A stretch of 64,000 nt of DNA from Streptococcus oralis (GCF_001983955.1 NZ_CP019562.1:434001-498000); one strand, 5' to 3'. Shown: positions 23,516 through 35,019, counted from the first letter of the stretch. A program made the numbers and translations. Notes: generated from the letters alone by a model not told the origin.

Positions 23516-25729
23516 ATGACAAAACAAGTGTTTCAAACGACTTTTGCGGGTCGTGAGTTAATCGTAGAGACTGGTCAGGTTGCTAAGCAAGCAAATGGCT
23601 CTGTTGTCGTCCGTTACGGTGAGTCAACTGTCTTGACTGCTGCCGTTATGTCTAAGAAAATGGCAACTGGGGATTTCTTCCCACTTCAAGTCAACTACGA
23701 AGAAAAAATGTATGCGGCTGGGAAGTTTCCTGGTGGTTTTATGAAACGTGAAGGGCGTCCTTCGACAGATGCAACTTTGACAGCGCGTTTGATTGACCGT
23801 CCAATCCGTCCTATGTTTGCGGAAGGTTTCCGTAACGAAGTGCAAGTCATCAATACGGTTCTTTCTTACGATGAAAATGCCTCTGCTCCAATGGCAGCTA
23901 TGTTTGGTTCATCCTTGGCACTTTCTATCTCAGACATTCCGTTTGACGGTCCAATCGCTGGGGTACAAGTGGGTTATGTCGATGGCCAAATCATCATCAA
24001 CCCTACTCAAGAACAGGCAGAGCAATCGCTTCTTGAATTGACAGTAGCTGGGACCAAACACGCTATCAACATGGTTGAGTCTGGTGCCAAAGAATTGTCA
24101 GAAGAAATCATGTTGGAAGCCCTTCTGAAAGGGCACGAAGCAGTCAAAGAATTGATTGCCTTCCAAGAAGAAATCGTTGCGGCAGTCGGTAAAGAAAAAG
24201 CAGAAGTGGAATTGCTTCATGTAGACGCTGACTTGCAAGCTGAAATCATTGCAGCTTACAACAGCGACCTCCAAAAAGCGGTCCAAGTAGAAGAAAAATT
24301 AGCTCGTGAAGCTGCAACTCAAGCAGTTAAAGACCAAGTAACAGCGGTTTACGAAGAAAAATATGCAGACCATGAAGAATTTGACCGTATCATGCGTGAT
24401 GTGGCTGAAATCTTGGAACAAATGGAACACGCTGAAGTGCGCCGTTTGATTACGGAAGACAAGGTGCGTCCTGACGGTCGTAAGGTTGATGAAATCCGTC
24501 CTTTGGATGCGGTTGTTGACTTTCTTCCTCGTGTGCACGGTTCAGGTCTCTTTACTCGTGGCCAAACTCAAGCCCTTTCAGTCTTGACCTTGGCTCCGAT
24601 GGGCGAAACGCAAATCATCGATGGTTTGGATCCAGAGTACAAGAAACGCTTTATGCACCACTATAACTTCCCTCAATACTCTGTAGGGGAAACTGGTCGT
24701 TACGGTGCGCCTGGTCGTCGTGAAATTGGTCACGGTGCTCTTGGTGAGCGTGCTCTTGCTCAAGTCTTGCCTAGTTTGGAAGAATTCCCATACGCGATCC
24801 GCTTGGTAGCAGAAGTCTTAGAATCAAATGGTTCTTCTTCTCAAGCTTCTATCTGTGCGGGCACTCTTGCCCTTATGGCTGGTGGTGTGCCAATCAAGGC
24901 GCCAGTAGCTGGTATTGCCATGGGTCTCATCTCTGATGGAAATAACTACACTGTATTGACAGATATCCAAGGTTTGGAAGACCACTTTGGAGACATGGAC
25001 TTTAAGGTAGCAGGTACTCGTGAGGGGATTACAGCCCTTCAAATGGATATTAAGATCCAAGGGATTACTGCAGAAATCTTGACAGAAGCTCTTGCTCAAG
25101 CCAAGAAAGCGCGTTTTGAAATCCTTGATGTGATTGAAGCAACCATTCCAGAAGTTCGTCCAGAATTGGCTCCAACTGCACCGAAAATTGATACCATCAA
25201 GATTGATGTTGATAAGATCAAGATTGTCATCGGTAAAGGTGGAGAAACCATCGACAAAATTATCGCTGAAACAGGCGTTAAGATTGATATCGACGAAGAA
25301 GGTAATGTTTCTATCTACTCTAGCGACCAAGATGCCATTAACCGAACCAAAGAAATCATCGCTGGCTTGGTTCGTGAAGCGAAAGTGGATGAAGTTTACC
25401 ATGCTAAGGTTGTTCGTATCGAGAAATTTGGTGCCTTTGTCAACCTCTTTGATAAGACAGATGCACTTGTGCACATTTCTGAAATGGCTTGGACTCGTAC
25501 CAACCGTGTTGAGGACTTGGTAGCTATCGGTGATGAAGTCGATGTTAAGGTTATCAAGATTGATGAAAAAGGCCGTATCGATGCCTCTATGAAAGTTCTT
25601 CTTCCTCGTCCGCCAAAACCTGAGCATGATGAAAAAGGCGAAAAGTCTGAGCGACCTCACCGTCCACGTCATCACAAGGACCACAAACCGAAGAAAGAAT
25701 TTGCACACAAACCAAAAGACTCAGAATAA
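23516..25729 (+). CDS. pnp: Polyribonucleotide nucleotidyltransferase (PNPase)
   Basis: Phosphorolytic 3'-5' exoribonuclease that degrades mRNA and can polymerise tails. 737 residues. Two RNase PH domains (the second with [20 protein letters not shown]), a KH domain with the [11 protein letters not shown] loop, and a C-terminal S1 domain ([19 protein letters not shown]) are in order. The tail is rich in His, Lys and Pro. ATG 23516 is chosen because AAGGGGA precedes it and [18 protein letters not shown] is the conserved start. cysE follows 14 bp later. Confidence 0.97.
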   Translation: MTKQVFQTTFAGRELIVETGQVAKQANGSVVVRYGESTVLTAAVMSKKMATGDFFPLQVNYEEKMYAAGKFPGGFMKREGRPSTDATLTARLIDRPIRPMFAEGFRNEVQVINTVLSYDENASAPMAAMFGSSLALSISDIPFDGPIAGVQVGYVDGQIIINPTQEQAEQSLLELTVAGTKHAINMVESGAKELSEEIMLEALLKGHEAVKELIAFQEEIVAAVGKEKAEVELLHVDADLQAEIIAAYNSDLQKAVQVEEKLAREAATQAVKDQVTAVYEEKYADHEEFDRIMRDVAEILEQMEHAEVRRLITEDKVRPDGRKVDEIRPLDAVVDFLPRVHGSGLFTRGQTQALSVLTLAPMGETQIIDGLDPEYKKRFMHHYNFPQYSVGETGRYGAPGRREIGHGALGERALAQVLPSLEEFPYAIRLVAEVLESNGSSSQASICAGTLALMAGGVPIKAPVAGIAMGLISDGNNYTVLTDIQGLEDHFGDMDFKVAGTREGITALQMDIKIQGITAEILTEALAQAKKARFEILDVIEATIPEVRPELAPTAPKIDTIKIDVDKIKIVIGKGGETIDKIIAETGVKIDIDEEGNVSIYSSDQDAINRTKEIIAGLVREAKVDEVYHAKVVRIEKFGAFVNLFDKTDALVHISEMAWTRTNRVEDLVAIGDEVDVKVIKIDEKGRIDASMKVLLPRPPKPEHDEKGEKSERPHRPRHHKDHKPKKEFAHKPKDSE

Positions 25730-25743
25730 GAAAGGAGAAATGT

Positions 25744-26361
25744 ATGGGATGGTGGCGCGAAACCATTGATATTGTAAAAGAAAATGATCCAGCGGCGCGC
25801 ACCACTTTGGAGGTTTTACTGACCTATCCAGGTGTCAAGGCCTTGGCTGCCCACCGTCTCTCGCATTTTCTCTGGAAGCATGGCTTTAAACTCTTGGCTC
25901 GTATGCACAGTCAGTTTTGGCGCTTTTGGACTCAGATTGAGATCCATCCGGGTGCCCAGATTGACTCAGGTGTTTTTATCGACCATGGTTCAGGCCTGGT
26001 GATTGGAGAGACGGCGATTGTTGAAAAAGGCGTTCTTCTCTACCACGGAGTGACTCTTGGCGGGACTGGTAAGGATGTTGGCAAACGCCATCCGACTGTG
26101 CGAAAAGGAGCTCTCATATCAGCTCATGCCCAAGTCATTGGACCGGTAGAAATCGGTGAAAATGCCAAAGTCGGTGCAGCAGCAGTTGTTGTGGCAGATG
26201 TACCTAGTGATGTGACGGTTGTCGGAATCCCAGCTAAGATCGTCCGAGTTCATGGACAGAAGGATGAACCAACGATCCACGAAGTTGAAGAAAAACGTGA
26301 GTATTACGTCAATAAACTAGAGCAGGCTAGAGAAGCCAGTCACAGATCGTCTGGTTTGTAG
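25744..26361 (+). CDS. cysE: Serine O-acetyltransferase
   Basis: Makes O-acetylserine from serine and acetyl-CoA, the first step of cysteine synthesis. 205 residues. An N-terminal helical segment is followed by left-handed beta-helix hexapeptide repeats (IHPGAQIDSGVFIDHGSGLVIGETAIVEKGVLLYHGVTLGGTG), where the active-site His residues of DHGSG and YHGVTLGGTG are seen. It has AAAGGAG upstream and is in the pnp-cysS gene row. Confidence 0.95.
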   Translation: MGWWRETIDIVKENDPAARTTLEVLLTYPGVKALAAHRLSHFLWKHGFKLLARMHSQFWRFWTQIEIHPGAQIDSGVFIDHGSGLVIGETAIVEKGVLLYHGVTLGGTGKDVGKRHPTVRKGALISAHAQVIGPVEIGENAKVGAAAVVVADVPSDVTVVGIPAKIVRVHGQKDEPTIHEVEEKREYYVNKLEQAREASHRSSGL

Positions 26362-26372
26362 AGGATAGCTAT

Positions 26373-27239
26373 ATGATTCAAGCAAGAAACAAGTTAAGCC
26401 AAGAGGAGTTATCTGAGGCGAAAAAACTAATTAACTGTAGCCAAGCCTATGATGGAACTTATCGTGATCCCTATCTTTCTAACATGCTTAATTTTGACCC
26501 AAACATGCCCGCCTTTTTCCTTTATTATGAAAAAGGCGAACTTGTTGGTCTATTAACTGTCTATGCTGATGACCAAGATGTGGAAGTGACGATACTGGTT
26601 CATCCAAATCATCGCCGTCAGGGAATTGCGCGTGCTTTGTTTACGAGTTTTGAGAAAGAAACGGCTTCTTTCCCTATTCGTTCAGTTACTTTTCAGACAG
26701 AACGTATTTTTTTAGAGAATCATCCTGAATTTGCCAGTAACTGGGGACTAATCGAGGATAAAGAGACAGAAACTTGGTTAGGTAAGAATAGAAGACCTTA
26801 TCAGTTAGTAACTGTTTCTAATCTTGAAGTTTTGTTAGCAGATAGTTCGTATCAGGAGCAAATTAGCCAGTTAAAATTTCAGGCATTTTCAGAGGAACAT
26901 GAATCGAGAGAAGTTGTGGATAGATATGTCGCTGAAGCTCTGAAGGATTCAGAAAGTCGCCTATATATTTTATTAAAAGACGGTCAGGTTATTGGGACTT
27001 GCACGGTAGATTTATCGACTAATACGAATTACTTCTACGGTTTAGCAATATCAGAACTTGAACGTGGCAAAGGCTATGGAAGCTATTTAGCAAAATCCCT
27101 TGTCAACCAACTAATTGAGCAAAATGATAAGGAATTTCAGATTGCCGTGGAAGATAGTAATGTAGGTGCCAAACGTTTGTATGAAAAAATTGGCTTTGTC
27201 AAACAGACACAGGTGATTTATTTGAAAGCAAAAGTGTAG
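26373..27239 (+). CDS. Tandem GNAT-family N-acetyltransferase
   Basis: 288 residues carrying two GNAT modules. The first has the acetyl-CoA loop motif HPNHRRQGIARALF (about residues 77-92), the second ISELERGKGYGSYLA (about 225-240) followed by VEDSNVGAKRLYEKIGF. The second module looks complete. Substrate is unknown. It begins 11 bp after cysE and runs in the same direction, so it is likely co-transcribed. Confidence 0.85.
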   Translation: MIQARNKLSQEELSEAKKLINCSQAYDGTYRDPYLSNMLNFDPNMPAFFLYYEKGELVGLLTVYADDQDVEVTILVHPNHRRQGIARALFTSFEKETASFPIRSVTFQTERIFLENHPEFASNWGLIEDKETETWLGKNRRPYQLVTVSNLEVLLADSSYQEQISQLKFQAFSEEHESREVVDRYVAEALKDSESRLYILLKDGQVIGTCTVDLSTNTNYFYGLAISELERGKGYGSYLAKSLVNQLIEQNDKEFQIAVEDSNVGAKRLYEKIGFVKQTQVIYLKAKV

Positions 27240-27261
27240 AACTAGAAAGGTAACTACAAGA

Positions 27262-27783
27262 ATGGCAGTATATTTTTACGGCTGTATCACCATGGATGGC
27301 TACTTGGCAGACAGTCAGCACAGGATAGACTGGCTGCATCAGCTTGGTTCTGTAGAGGATACAGGCTATGATGACTTTTACAGGCAAATGGATATCACCA
27401 TCATGGGCAAGCGGACCTTTGAGGAAATCCAAGATTTGCAAGATGTAGAAAGTTTTTATCAAGCTACGGAAAACTATGTCTTTACGCATGATAGGCACCT
27501 GCCTGTCAGCAATTACCAGCCAGTAGCTGGGGATGTGGTGGACTTTGTTTGCCAGATTGACAAAGGCAAAAATGTCTTTGTGATTGGTGGTAATTCCTTG
27601 GTAGGACCGCTCTTGGATGCGGATCTTTTCGACCACCTCATTATTCAGATAGCGCCCCTTATCCTAGGAAAGGGGGTTCCCCTCTTTACCCAAGAGGAAG
27701 GGCAGCGCTTTTACCAACTGGATAGCCTCAGACAATTTGGCCCTTTTGCAGAGCTGGTTTTCAGTCGAAAAAGTCAGAAATAG
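27262..27783 (+). CDS. RibD C-terminal/dihydrofolate-reductase-like protein
   Basis: 173-residue reductase-fold protein. [23 protein letters not shown], then [13 protein letters not shown] and [15 protein letters not shown] are the NADPH-fold motifs shared by RibD-C and DHFR-like proteins. Short stand-alone members of this family are common in Firmicutes and mostly without known substrate. It is not the housekeeping FolA. Confidence 0.85.
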   Translation: MAVYFYGCITMDGYLADSQHRIDWLHQLGSVEDTGYDDFYRQMDITIMGKRTFEEIQDLQDVESFYQATENYVFTHDRHLPVSNYQPVAGDVVDFVCQIDKGKNVFVIGGNSLVGPLLDADLFDHLIIQIAPLILGKGVPLFTQEEGQRFYQLDSLRQFGPFAELVFSRKSQK

Positions 27784-27800
27784 AGAAGGGAGTGGACCGC

Positions 27801-29144
27801 ATGATTAAAATTTATGATACCATGTCTCGTGATCTGCGAGAATTTGTCCCCATCGAAGAAGGAAAGGTTCGCATGTATGTTTGTGGGCCAACTGTTTACA
27901 ACTATATCCACGTTGGGAATGCCCGTTCAACGGTGGCTTTTGATACCATTCGTCGTTATTTTGAATACCGTGGCTACGAAGTTGCCTATATTTCCAACTT
28001 TACAGATGTAGACGATAAGATTATCAACCGTGCCAAGGAAGAAGGTATCACGCCTCTGGAGGTTGCGGACAAGTACATCGCTGCCTTTCGTGAGGATGTG
28101 ACGGCCTTAGGCGTGAAACCTGCGACTCGCCATCCGCGTGTAGTGGAGTTTATGGCGGACATTATCCGCTTTGTGGAAGACTTGATTGAAAAAGGTTATG
28201 CTTACGAGAGTCAAGGGGATGTTTACTTCCGTGTAGAAAAATCACATAACTATGCTAAGTTGGCCAATAAAACCTTGGAAGATTTGGAGCTGGGTGCTTC
28301 AGGTCGTACCGATGAAGAAACAGCTCGTAAGGAAAATCCTGTAGACTTTGCCCTTTGGAAAGCTGCAAAACCAGGCGAGATTTCTTGGGACAGTCCTTGG
28401 GGACCTGGTCGTCCGGGTTGGCATATCGAGTGTTCGGTCATGTCGACAGAGATTTTGGGAGATACCATTGATATCCACGGTGGTGGAGCTGATTTGGAGT
28501 TTCCTCACCATACCAACGAAATTGCCCAGTCAGAAGCAAAAACAGGCAAGACTTTTGCTAACTACTGGATGCATAATGGCTTTGTCAATATCGACAATGT
28601 CAAGATGTCTAAGTCCTTGGGCAACTTTATTACCGTGCATGATGCTCTTAAGACCATTGATGGGCAAGTACTTCGTTTCTTCTTTGCGACTCAGCATTAC
28701 CGTAAACCAATCAACTTTACCGAAAAAGCAGTGCGAGACGCTGAGACCAATCTCAAGTATTTGAAGAACACTTATGAGCAACCATTTACAGGAAAAGTGG
28801 ATGTCAAAGAGTTACAAGCCTTTAAAGATAAGTTTGTAGCAGCCATGGATGAGGATTTCAACTCTGCTAACGGTATCACAGTTGTCTTTGAAATGGCCAA
28901 ATGGATCAACTCTGGCAACTATGATGCAAGTGTTAAGGAAGCTCTAGCGGATATGTTGGAGGTCTTTGGTATTGTTTTTGTCGAGGAAGTTTTAGATGAA
29001 GAAATCGAGGCCCTGATTCAAAAACGTCAAGAAGCGCGTGCTAATCGTGACTTTGCGACAGCAGACCAAATCCGTGACCAACTAGCTGCTCAAGGGATTA
29101 AGCTACTTGATACCAAGGATGGAGTGAGGTGGACACGTGATTGA
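27801..29144 (+). CDS. cysS: Cysteinyl-tRNA synthetase
   Basis: Charges tRNA-Cys. 447 residues. The class I signatures are HVGN ([18 protein letters not shown]) and KMSKS ([11 protein letters not shown]). Zinc ligands lie in VCGPT, HIECSVM and the following His residues ([12 protein letters not shown]). ATG 27801 is preferred over GTG 27792 because GGGAG (27788-27792) is well placed for it. The stop overlaps mrnC by 8 bases. cysE and cysS in one row link cysteine synthesis to its use. Confidence 0.96.
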   Translation: MIKIYDTMSRDLREFVPIEEGKVRMYVCGPTVYNYIHVGNARSTVAFDTIRRYFEYRGYEVAYISNFTDVDDKIINRAKEEGITPLEVADKYIAAFREDVTALGVKPATRHPRVVEFMADIIRFVEDLIEKGYAYESQGDVYFRVEKSHNYAKLANKTLEDLELGASGRTDEETARKENPVDFALWKAAKPGEISWDSPWGPGRPGWHIECSVMSTEILGDTIDIHGGGADLEFPHHTNEIAQSEAKTGKTFANYWMHNGFVNIDNVKMSKSLGNFITVHDALKTIDGQVLRFFFATQHYRKPINFTEKAVRDAETNLKYLKNTYEQPFTGKVDVKELQAFKDKFVAAMDEDFNSANGITVVFEMAKWINSGNYDASVKEALADMLEVFGIVFVEEVLDEEIEALIQKRQEARANRDFATADQIRDQLAAQGIKLLDTKDGVRWTRD

Positions 29145-29523
29145 TGTCAATCTCATTAACGGGATTGCGTTGGCTTTTGAGGGAGATGCTGTTTATTCCA
29201 TGTATATCCGCCGCCATCTCATCCTCAAAGGCATGACCAAGCCCAATAAACTTCACCAAGAGGCGACCAAGTATGTCTCAGCCAAGGCTCAGGCTCGCCT
29301 GATTTCCCTCATGTTGGAGGAGCAAGTCCTGACGGAAAAAGAAGAAGAAATCTACAAACGTGGCCGCAATACCAATAGTCACACAAAGGCTAAAAATGCA
29401 GATGTCGTGACCTATCGGATGTCTACTGGCTTTGAAGCAGTCATGGGCTATCTTCATTTGACAGAAAATGTGGAGCGTCTAGAGACCATAATTTCTTGGT
29501 GCATCCAAAAAGTGGAGGACTAG
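29137..29523 (+). CDS. mrnC: Mini-ribonuclease III
   Basis: 128-residue stand-alone RNase III catalytic domain lacking a double-stranded RNA-binding domain; the family matures 23S rRNA ends. [19 protein letters not shown] contains the catalytic acid pair region and [36 protein letters not shown] the second conserved block. The start is GTG 29137, inside the end of cysS, the usual arrangement in Firmicutes. Confidence 0.93.
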   Translation: MIDVNLINGIALAFEGDAVYSMYIRRHLILKGMTKPNKLHQEATKYVSAKAQARLISLMLEEQVLTEKEEEIYKRGRNTNSHTKAKNADVVTYRMSTGFEAVMGYLHLTENVERLETIISWCIQKVED

Positions 29524-29525
29524 AG

Positions 29526-30395
29526 ATGCTTGCAAAAGAATTACTAGACTGGTTTCCTGAGGCTCAGATTTCAGATCAGCCGATTGAGAAACCAGGCTAT
29601 CTCACTCTCCCTTTAGATTCTCAGCAGTGGATTTTACTGGAGGAAGCTGGGCTCAGCGAGCGTGAAAAGCAGCTGGTTTCCCTTTTGACCCAAGAGGAAC
29701 ATGCAACTTCGCTCAATCCTTGGTATTCCTATCTGATAGAGGGTAAGGGGCAGGCGCCTCAAACTTTTAAGAAGATACAACTGGTTTATTGCCATCTATC
29801 CTATTATCAACAGGAAAATCTAGCCTCTTGGCTGGATATGATGCAGACCCTCTTTCCTAACTGCCAGACAGTGTTGCAGGTCGGAGTTCAGGACTATGTT
29901 TTTGTTCTCCAGCAAGATAAATACAGTTCTGTTCGCTCAATCTTATCCGATACGATTGAAGCGGTTGAGTATGACTTCGGTCTTCGTCTGTCTATCATGT
30001 TGGGGCAGGTCTGGTCACAGGCTGGCTATCAGGCTCTGTCAGCTTTAATCCAAGCGGAGCGGGACTTGTTTAAGGCTTGGTGGCGTCAGGGTCACCAAGG
30101 TGTACACACCTTTTCACAACTCTATCTATGGAGTATGGGAGAAAGACTAGTGGACCTGAGAGTCATTAAAGAATGCCTGCACCAGATGATCTTGGATCAG
30201 GATCAGATTCAGGAAATTATCCTATCTCTCTGGGAAAACAGTGCTGTTCTGACTAAAACAGCCCAGCAACTCTATCTACATCGCAATTCTCTCCAATACA
30301 AGATTGATAAATGGGAAGAATTAACAGGACTTCAGTTGAAGGAGTTGACGGATCTCACCTTGTGTTATCAGTTGATTTTACCAGATATTCTCTAA
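29526..30395 (+). CDS. PucR-type C-terminal HTH regulator
   Basis: 289-residue protein. The C-terminus SLWENSAVLTKTAQQLYLHRNSLQYKIDKWEELTGLQL is the PucR-family helix-turn-helix (HTH_30). The N-terminal 200 residues are a GGDEF-like/unknown domain without clear motifs. ATG 29526 has GGAGG upstream inside the end of mrnC, so the frame begun at 29496 is not used. It is directly upstream of msmK, and related proteins sit next to msmK in other streptococci, so control of sugar uptake is plausible but not shown. Confidence 0.8.
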   Translation: MLAKELLDWFPEAQISDQPIEKPGYLTLPLDSQQWILLEEAGLSEREKQLVSLLTQEEHATSLNPWYSYLIEGKGQAPQTFKKIQLVYCHLSYYQQENLASWLDMMQTLFPNCQTVLQVGVQDYVFVLQQDKYSSVRSILSDTIEAVEYDFGLRLSIMLGQVWSQAGYQALSALIQAERDLFKAWWRQGHQGVHTFSQLYLWSMGERLVDLRVIKECLHQMILDQDQIQEIILSLWENSAVLTKTAQQLYLHRNSLQYKIDKWEELTGLQLKELTDLTLCYQLILPDIL

Positions 30396-30425
30396 AGTTT
30401 TGTGCAAGTTGCACAGAACTTTTTG
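30394..30425 (+). terminator. Terminator between the PucR-like gene and msmK
   Basis: AAGTT-T-TGTGCA, AGT loop, TGCACA-G-AACTT, then TTTTT. It begins inside the stop codon of the regulator gene. Confidence 0.8.
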
Positions 30426-30446
30426 ATTTTTTTGGTCACCTTGCCA

Positions 30447-30475
30447 TAGAAATGTAAAGCGTTTTCATTTATAAT
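30447..30475 (+). promoter_or_regulatory. msmK promoter with a cre site in its spacer
   Basis: TATAAT (30470-30475) with TAGAAA (30447-30452) 17 bp upstream. Between them GTAAAGCGTTTTCA (30454-30467) matches the cre consensus at 12 of 14 positions. CcpA bound here would cover the promoter, giving repression by glucose. Confidence 0.7.
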
Positions 30476-30509
30476 AAAACTATCAAAAGACAAAAGGAGT
30501 TCACCTTCC

Positions 30510-31640
30510 ATGGTAGAATTAAATCTTAAAAACATTTACAAAAAATATCCAAACAGCGAACACTACTCAGTTGAAGACTTCAACTTGGACATCAAAGACA
30601 AGGAATTTATCGTTTTCGTAGGTCCTTCAGGATGTGGTAAGTCTACAACTCTTCGTATGATCGCTGGTCTTGAAGACATCACAGAAGGTACTGCATCTAT
30701 CGATGGCGTGGTTGTCAACGACGTGGCTCCAAAAGACCGTGACATCGCCATGGTATTCCAAAACTACGCTCTTTATCCACACATGACTGTGTATGACAAC
30801 ATGGCTTTCGGTTTGAAATTGCGTAAATACAGCAAAGAAGACATCGACAAGCGTGTGCAAGAAGCGGCAGCAATCCTTGGTTTGAAAGAATTCTTGGATC
30901 GTAAACCTGCTGACCTTTCTGGTGGTCAACGTCAACGTGTTGCCATGGGTCGTGCGATCGTCCGTGATGCAAAAGTGTTCTTGATGGACGAGCCTTTGTC
31001 AAACTTGGATGCCAAACTCCGTGTATCTATGCGTGCTGAAATTGCGAAAATTCACCGTCGTATCGGTGCTACAACTATTTACGTAACCCACGACCAAACA
31101 GAAGCGATGACACTTGCCGACCGTATCGTTATCATGTCAGCTACTAAGAACCCTGCTGGTACAGGTACTATCGGACGTGTTGAACAAATCGGTACCCCTC
31201 AAGAAGTTTACAAAAATCCAGTTAACAAGTTCGTTGCAGGATTCATTGGAAGCCCAGCTATGAACTTCATCAACGTGAAATTGGTTGGTAGCGAAATTGT
31301 TTCTGACGGTTTCCGTTTGAAAGTTCCAGAAGGAGCTTTGAAAGTTCTTCGTGACAAAGGCTACGAAGGAAAAGAATTGATCTTCGGTATTCGTCCAGAA
31401 GATGTGAATGCAGAACCTGCTTTCCTTGAAACATTCCCAGAATCAGTTGTCAAAGCAACTATCTCTGTATCAGAATTGCTTGGTTCAGAATCTCACCTTT
31501 ACTGCCAAGTTGGTAAAGACGAATTTGTTGCCAAAGTGGATGCTCGTGACTACTTGCAAACAGGTGCAACAGTTGAACTTGGATTTGACTTGAACAAAGC
31601 ACACTTCTTCGATGTAGAAACTGAAAAAACAGTCTACTAA
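30510..31640 (+). CDS. msmK: Sugar ABC transporter ATPase shared by CUT1 importers
   Basis: ATP-binding subunit of carbohydrate ABC importers, 376 residues. Walker [11 protein letters not shown]-loop [11 protein letters not shown], signature [15 protein letters not shown], Walker [13 protein letters not shown] and the switch His (VTHDQTEA) are all present. A C-terminal MalK/UgpC-type regulatory (TOBE) domain follows. No permease or binding-protein gene is nearby. This is expected for streptococcal MsmK, an orphan ATPase that energises several sugar importers. AAAGGAG precedes ATG. Confidence 0.93.
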   Translation: MVELNLKNIYKKYPNSEHYSVEDFNLDIKDKEFIVFVGPSGCGKSTTLRMIAGLEDITEGTASIDGVVVNDVAPKDRDIAMVFQNYALYPHMTVYDNMAFGLKLRKYSKEDIDKRVQEAAAILGLKEFLDRKPADLSGGQRQRVAMGRAIVRDAKVFLMDEPLSNLDAKLRVSMRAEIAKIHRRIGATTIYVTHDQTEAMTLADRIVIMSATKNPAGTGTIGRVEQIGTPQEVYKNPVNKFVAGFIGSPAMNFINVKLVGSEIVSDGFRLKVPEGALKVLRDKGYEGKELIFGIRPEDVNAEPAFLETFPESVVKATISVSELLGSESHLYCQVGKDEFVAKVDARDYLQTGATVELGFDLNKAHFFDVETEKTVY

Positions 31641-31654
31641 GCAAATGAAATGTC

Positions 31655-31688
31655 AAAACACTGCTAGAGAAATCTGGCAGTGTTTTTT
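31655..31688 (+). terminator. Terminator after msmK
   Basis: An 11-bp stem, ACACTGCTAGA/TCTGGCAGTGT with one G-T pair, closed by a GAAA tetraloop, followed by seven T. Confidence 0.92.
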
Positions 31689-31745
31689 TAATGATTGGTA
31701 TTGGCATAAAAACAGGCTTTTCTAGTTTTCATATCCTTAAAAAAG

Positions 31746-31754
31746 TGATAAAAT
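31746..31754 (+). promoter_or_regulatory. Extended -10 promoter of relA
   Basis: TG-A-TAAAAT, 25 bases before the relA start; no strong -35. Confidence 0.55.
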
Positions 31755-31778
31755 GGTAGGAAGAATTGGAGAGTATAG

Positions 31779-33995
31779 ATGCCGAAAGAAGTGAATTTGA
31801 CGGGCGATCAGGTAGTCGCTTTAACGAAAGAATATTTAATAAAGGAAGACGTTGCTTTTGTACAAAAAGCATTGATTTACGCAGTTGATTGTCATAGTGG
31901 GCAGTTTCGGAAATCAGGTGAGCCCTATATTATCCATCCCATTCAGGTAGCAGGAATTTTGGCTAAGCTCAAACTGGATGCCGTAACCGTTGCCTGTGGT
32001 TTTTTGCATGACGTGGTTGAGGATACAGATGCGACACTGGATGATCTGGAGAGAGAGTTCGGTCATGATGTTCGAATTATCGTTGATGGGGTGACCAAGC
32101 TTGGTAAGGTTGAGTACAAATCACTTGAGGAACAATTGGCTGAAAATCACCGCAAAATGCTTATGGCCATGTCTGAGGATATCCGTGTTATCTTGGTTAA
32201 ATTATCGGACCGTTTGCACAATATGCGGACTCTCAAACACCTGCGAAAGGACAAGCAAGAACGGATTTCCAGAGAAACCATGGAAATTTACGCACCACTT
32301 GCTCATCGTCTAGGGATTTCCAGTGTCAAGTGGGAGTTGGAAGATCTATCTTTCCGTTACCTCAATCCAACTGAGTTTTACAAGATCACCCACATGATGA
32401 AGGAAAAACGCAGAGAACGTGAGGCTCTGGTCGACGAAGTCGTAACCAAGTTGGAGGACTATGCTACCGAACGCAATCTCAAAGGGAAAATCTATGGTCG
32501 TCCTAAGCATATCTATTCGATCTACCGCAAGATGCAGGATAAGAAGAAACGCTTTGAGGAAATTTATGATCTGATTGCCATTCGCTGTATCTTAGATACC
32601 CAGAGTGATGTCTATGCTATGCTGGGTTATGTACATGAACTTTGGAAACCTATGCCAGGCCGCTTCAAAGACTATATCGCTAATCGTAAGGCCAATGGTT
32701 ACCAGTCTATCCATACAACTGTTTATGGGCCAAAAGGGCCGATTGAATTCCAGATTCGGACCAAGGAAATGCACGAAGTGGCTGAGTATGGGGTTGCGGC
32801 TCACTGGGCTTATAAGAAAGGCATTAAAGGGCAGGTCAACAGCAAGGAATCAGCTATCGGGATGAACTGGATCAAGGAGATGATGGAGCTCCAAGACCAG
32901 GCTGATGATGCCAAGGAATTTGTGGACTCTGTTAAGGAAAACTATCTGGCGGAGGAGATTTACGTCTTTACTCCTGATGGTGCGGTTCGCTCCCTACCAA
33001 AAGATTCAGGACCGATTGACTTTGCCTATGAAATCCATACCAAAGTCGGTGAAAAAGCGACTGGTGCCAAGGTCAATGGCCGTATGGTTCCGCTGACAAC
33101 CAAGCTCAAGACAGGGGATCAGGTTGAAATTATCACCAATCCCAACTCCTTTGGTCCGAGTCGTGACTGGCTCAACATGGTCAAGACCAGCAAGGCGCGC
33201 AACAAGATTCGTCAGTTCTTTAAAAATCAAGACAAGGAATTATCCGTTAACAAGGGCCGTGAAATGTTGATGGCCCAGTTCCAAGAAAACGGCTATGTAG
33301 CCAATAAGTTTATGGACAAGCGTCACATGGACGAGGTTCTTCAAAAGACCAGCTACAAGACAGAGGAAGCCCTCTATGCAGCCATTGGTTTTGGAGAAAT
33401 TGGCGCTATTACCGTCTTCAACCGCTTGACCGAAAAGGAACGCCGTGAGGAAGAGCGTGCCAAGGCCAAGGCGGAGGCAGAGGAGCTTGTCAAAGGTGGC
33501 GAAGTTAAGGTCGAGAACAAAGAAACCCTCAAGGTCAAGCATGAGGGTGGTGTGGTCATTGAAGGTGCTTCAGGTCTCCTAGTTCGGATTGCCAAGTGTT
33601 GCAATCCAGTGCCGGGTGACGACATTGTCGGCTACATTACTAAGGGACGAGGTGTAGCTATTCACCGTGTGGACTGTATGAATCTCCGTGCCCAAGAAAA
33701 CTACGAGCAACGTCTTCTTGATGTGGAGTGGGAAGATCAATTCTCAAGCAAGGAATACACTGCCCACATCGATATCTATGGTCTCAACCGTACAGGGCTC
33801 TTAAATGATGTTCTGCAAGTTCTCTCCAACACAACTAAGAATATCTCAACTGTTAATGCTCAACCAACTAAGGATATGAAATTTGCTAATATCCATGTCT
33901 CATTTGGTATTTCCAACCTCTCTACACTGACCACAGTCGTGGACAAGATTAAGAGTGTGCCAGAGGTTTACTCCGTCAAACGGACCAACGGCTAA
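31779..33995 (+). CDS. relA: Bifunctional (p)ppGpp synthetase/hydrolase Rel
   Basis: Long Rel enzyme of 738 residues that makes and degrades the stringent-response alarmone (p)ppGpp. Domains in order: HD hydrolase with the intact HDVVEDT motif (about 75-81), synthetase ([31 protein letters not shown]), TGS ([25 protein letters not shown]), a zinc-finger/CC region ([17 protein letters not shown]) and a C-terminal ACT domain. Both active sites look intact, so it is bifunctional as expected for a Firmicute. dtd follows 29 bp later. Confidence 0.96.
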   Translation: MPKEVNLTGDQVVALTKEYLIKEDVAFVQKALIYAVDCHSGQFRKSGEPYIIHPIQVAGILAKLKLDAVTVACGFLHDVVEDTDATLDDLEREFGHDVRIIVDGVTKLGKVEYKSLEEQLAENHRKMLMAMSEDIRVILVKLSDRLHNMRTLKHLRKDKQERISRETMEIYAPLAHRLGISSVKWELEDLSFRYLNPTEFYKITHMMKEKRREREALVDEVVTKLEDYATERNLKGKIYGRPKHIYSIYRKMQDKKKRFEEIYDLIAIRCILDTQSDVYAMLGYVHELWKPMPGRFKDYIANRKANGYQSIHTTVYGPKGPIEFQIRTKEMHEVAEYGVAAHWAYKKGIKGQVNSKESAIGMNWIKEMMELQDQADDAKEFVDSVKENYLAEEIYVFTPDGAVRSLPKDSGPIDFAYEIHTKVGEKATGAKVNGRMVPLTTKLKTGDQVEIITNPNSFGPSRDWLNMVKTSKARNKIRQFFKNQDKELSVNKGREMLMAQFQENGYVANKFMDKRHMDEVLQKTSYKTEEALYAAIGFGEIGAITVFNRLTEKERREEERAKAKAEAEELVKGGEVKVENKETLKVKHEGGVVIEGASGLLVRIAKCCNPVPGDDIVGYITKGRGVAIHRVDCMNLRAQENYEQRLLDVEWEDQFSSKEYTAHIDIYGLNRTGLLNDVLQVLSNTTKNISTVNAQPTKDMKFANIHVSFGISNLSTLTTVVDKIKSVPEVYSVKRTNG

Positions 33996-34024
33996 TTGTC
34001 CTAGCTCTTACTAGAAAGGCTATT

Positions 34025-34468
34025 ATGAAAATCATTATCCAACGAGTTAAGAAAGCCCAAGTGAGTATCGAAGGTCAGGTTCATGGAAAAATTAATCAGG
34101 GACTCTTATTGCTAGCCGGTGTTGGCCCAGAGGACCAAGAGGAAGATCTGGACTATGCTGTGAGAAAGCTTGTCAATATGCGGATTTTTTCAGACGCAGA
34201 AGGCAAGATGAACCTGTCTGTCAAGGATATTGAAGGGGAAATTCTCTCTATTTCTCAGTTTACTCTTTTTGCGGATACCAAGAAGGGTAATCGTCCCGCT
34301 TTTACAGGTGCAGCCAAGCCGGATATGGCAGCTGCCTTCTATGAGGCTTTCAACCAAAAGCTAGCTCAGGAAGTGCCTGTTCAGACAGGCATCTTTGGAG
34401 CGGATATGCAGGTGGAGTTGGTAAATGATGGGCCAGTTACCATCATTCTTGATACTAAAAATAGATAA
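34025..34468 (+). CDS. dtd: D-aminoacyl-tRNA deacylase
   Basis: Removes D-amino acids wrongly attached to tRNA. 147 residues, full length. The cross-subunit Gly-cisPro motif is seen in [11 protein letters not shown] near the C-terminus, and [21 protein letters not shown] is the other conserved block. It is placed after relA as in most Gram-positive bacteria and ends at a terminator. Confidence 0.96.
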   Translation: MKIIIQRVKKAQVSIEGQVHGKINQGLLLLAGVGPEDQEEDLDYAVRKLVNMRIFSDAEGKMNLSVKDIEGEILSISQFTLFADTKKGNRPAFTGAAKPDMAAAFYEAFNQKLAQEVPVQTGIFGADMQVELVNDGPVTIILDTKNR

Positions 34469-34470
34469 GA

Positions 34471-34498
34471 AAACCAAGCCAGCTGGCTTGGTTTTTGT
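34471..34498 (+). terminator. Terminator after dtd
   Basis: AAACCAAGCCAG and CTGGCTTGGTTT form a perfect palindrome, with further T residues on the plus strand. It separates two convergent genes. Confidence 0.9.
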
Positions 34499-34912
34499 TT
34501 ATAGACACTCCCATAAAGAGGTATGTTTGTTGTAAAAGTCTGGATAGTTTTCTCTTAGGTGGCTAGCCGTTATATAATATAAAGTAGAATGACATGAAGT
34601 AAAGACTGGAGTAAGAGAGTAGAAATATTGAGGGCCAGTGATGGCTAAAAAGAGAAATAATAGAAGGTCAACAGAGAGAATCGCTAAGTAATAAAGTCGA
34701 ATTTTTTTGTTCATCTGAGGATAAATCTCAGAGAAATGTTTTTTGAGTCGGAAGACCAAGCGAGACAGCAGTAGTCCCTGAGCGAGGATGAAAATGAAGC
34801 AAAAAATCAGACCTCTCTCCAAAGAAAGTTCGTATCGGGGTCTGAAAGTTACCAACAGTAGCAAATCGCTGACTACAATGGCTGCAAAATGGATTCTAAA
34901 GAGTTTTTTCAT
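34499..34912 (-). CDS. Small unrecognised membrane protein
   Basis: 137 residues with about four hydrophobic segments (IHFAAIVVSDLLLLVTF, GLIFCFIFILAQGLLLSRLVF, LYYLAILSVDLLLFLFLAI, and a weaker fourth). No domain is recognised. Charged loops such as RLKKHFSEIYPQMNKKIR separate them. It converges on dtd with only the terminator between. Likely a lineage-specific membrane protein. Confidence 0.65.
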   Translation of the reverse strand: MKKLFRIHFAAIVVSDLLLLVTFRPRYELSLERGLIFCFIFILAQGLLLSRLVFRLKKHFSEIYPQMNKKIRLYYLAILSVDLLLFLFLAITGPQYFYSLTPVFTSCHSTLYYITASHLRENYPDFYNKHTSLWECL

Positions 34913-35019
34913 AAGATGACCTCCCTCTTTTATCTAGCTTCATTCTACACCAAATGAATGGGACTTACAACTAAAATGACAAAAAATCCCTGAAATGAAC
35001 TTCTTTCAAGGATAAGGGC

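Noticed and set aside
24824..25708. 294-residue frame opposite pnp
   Set aside because: It is the complement of a highly conserved coding region; no independent evidence.
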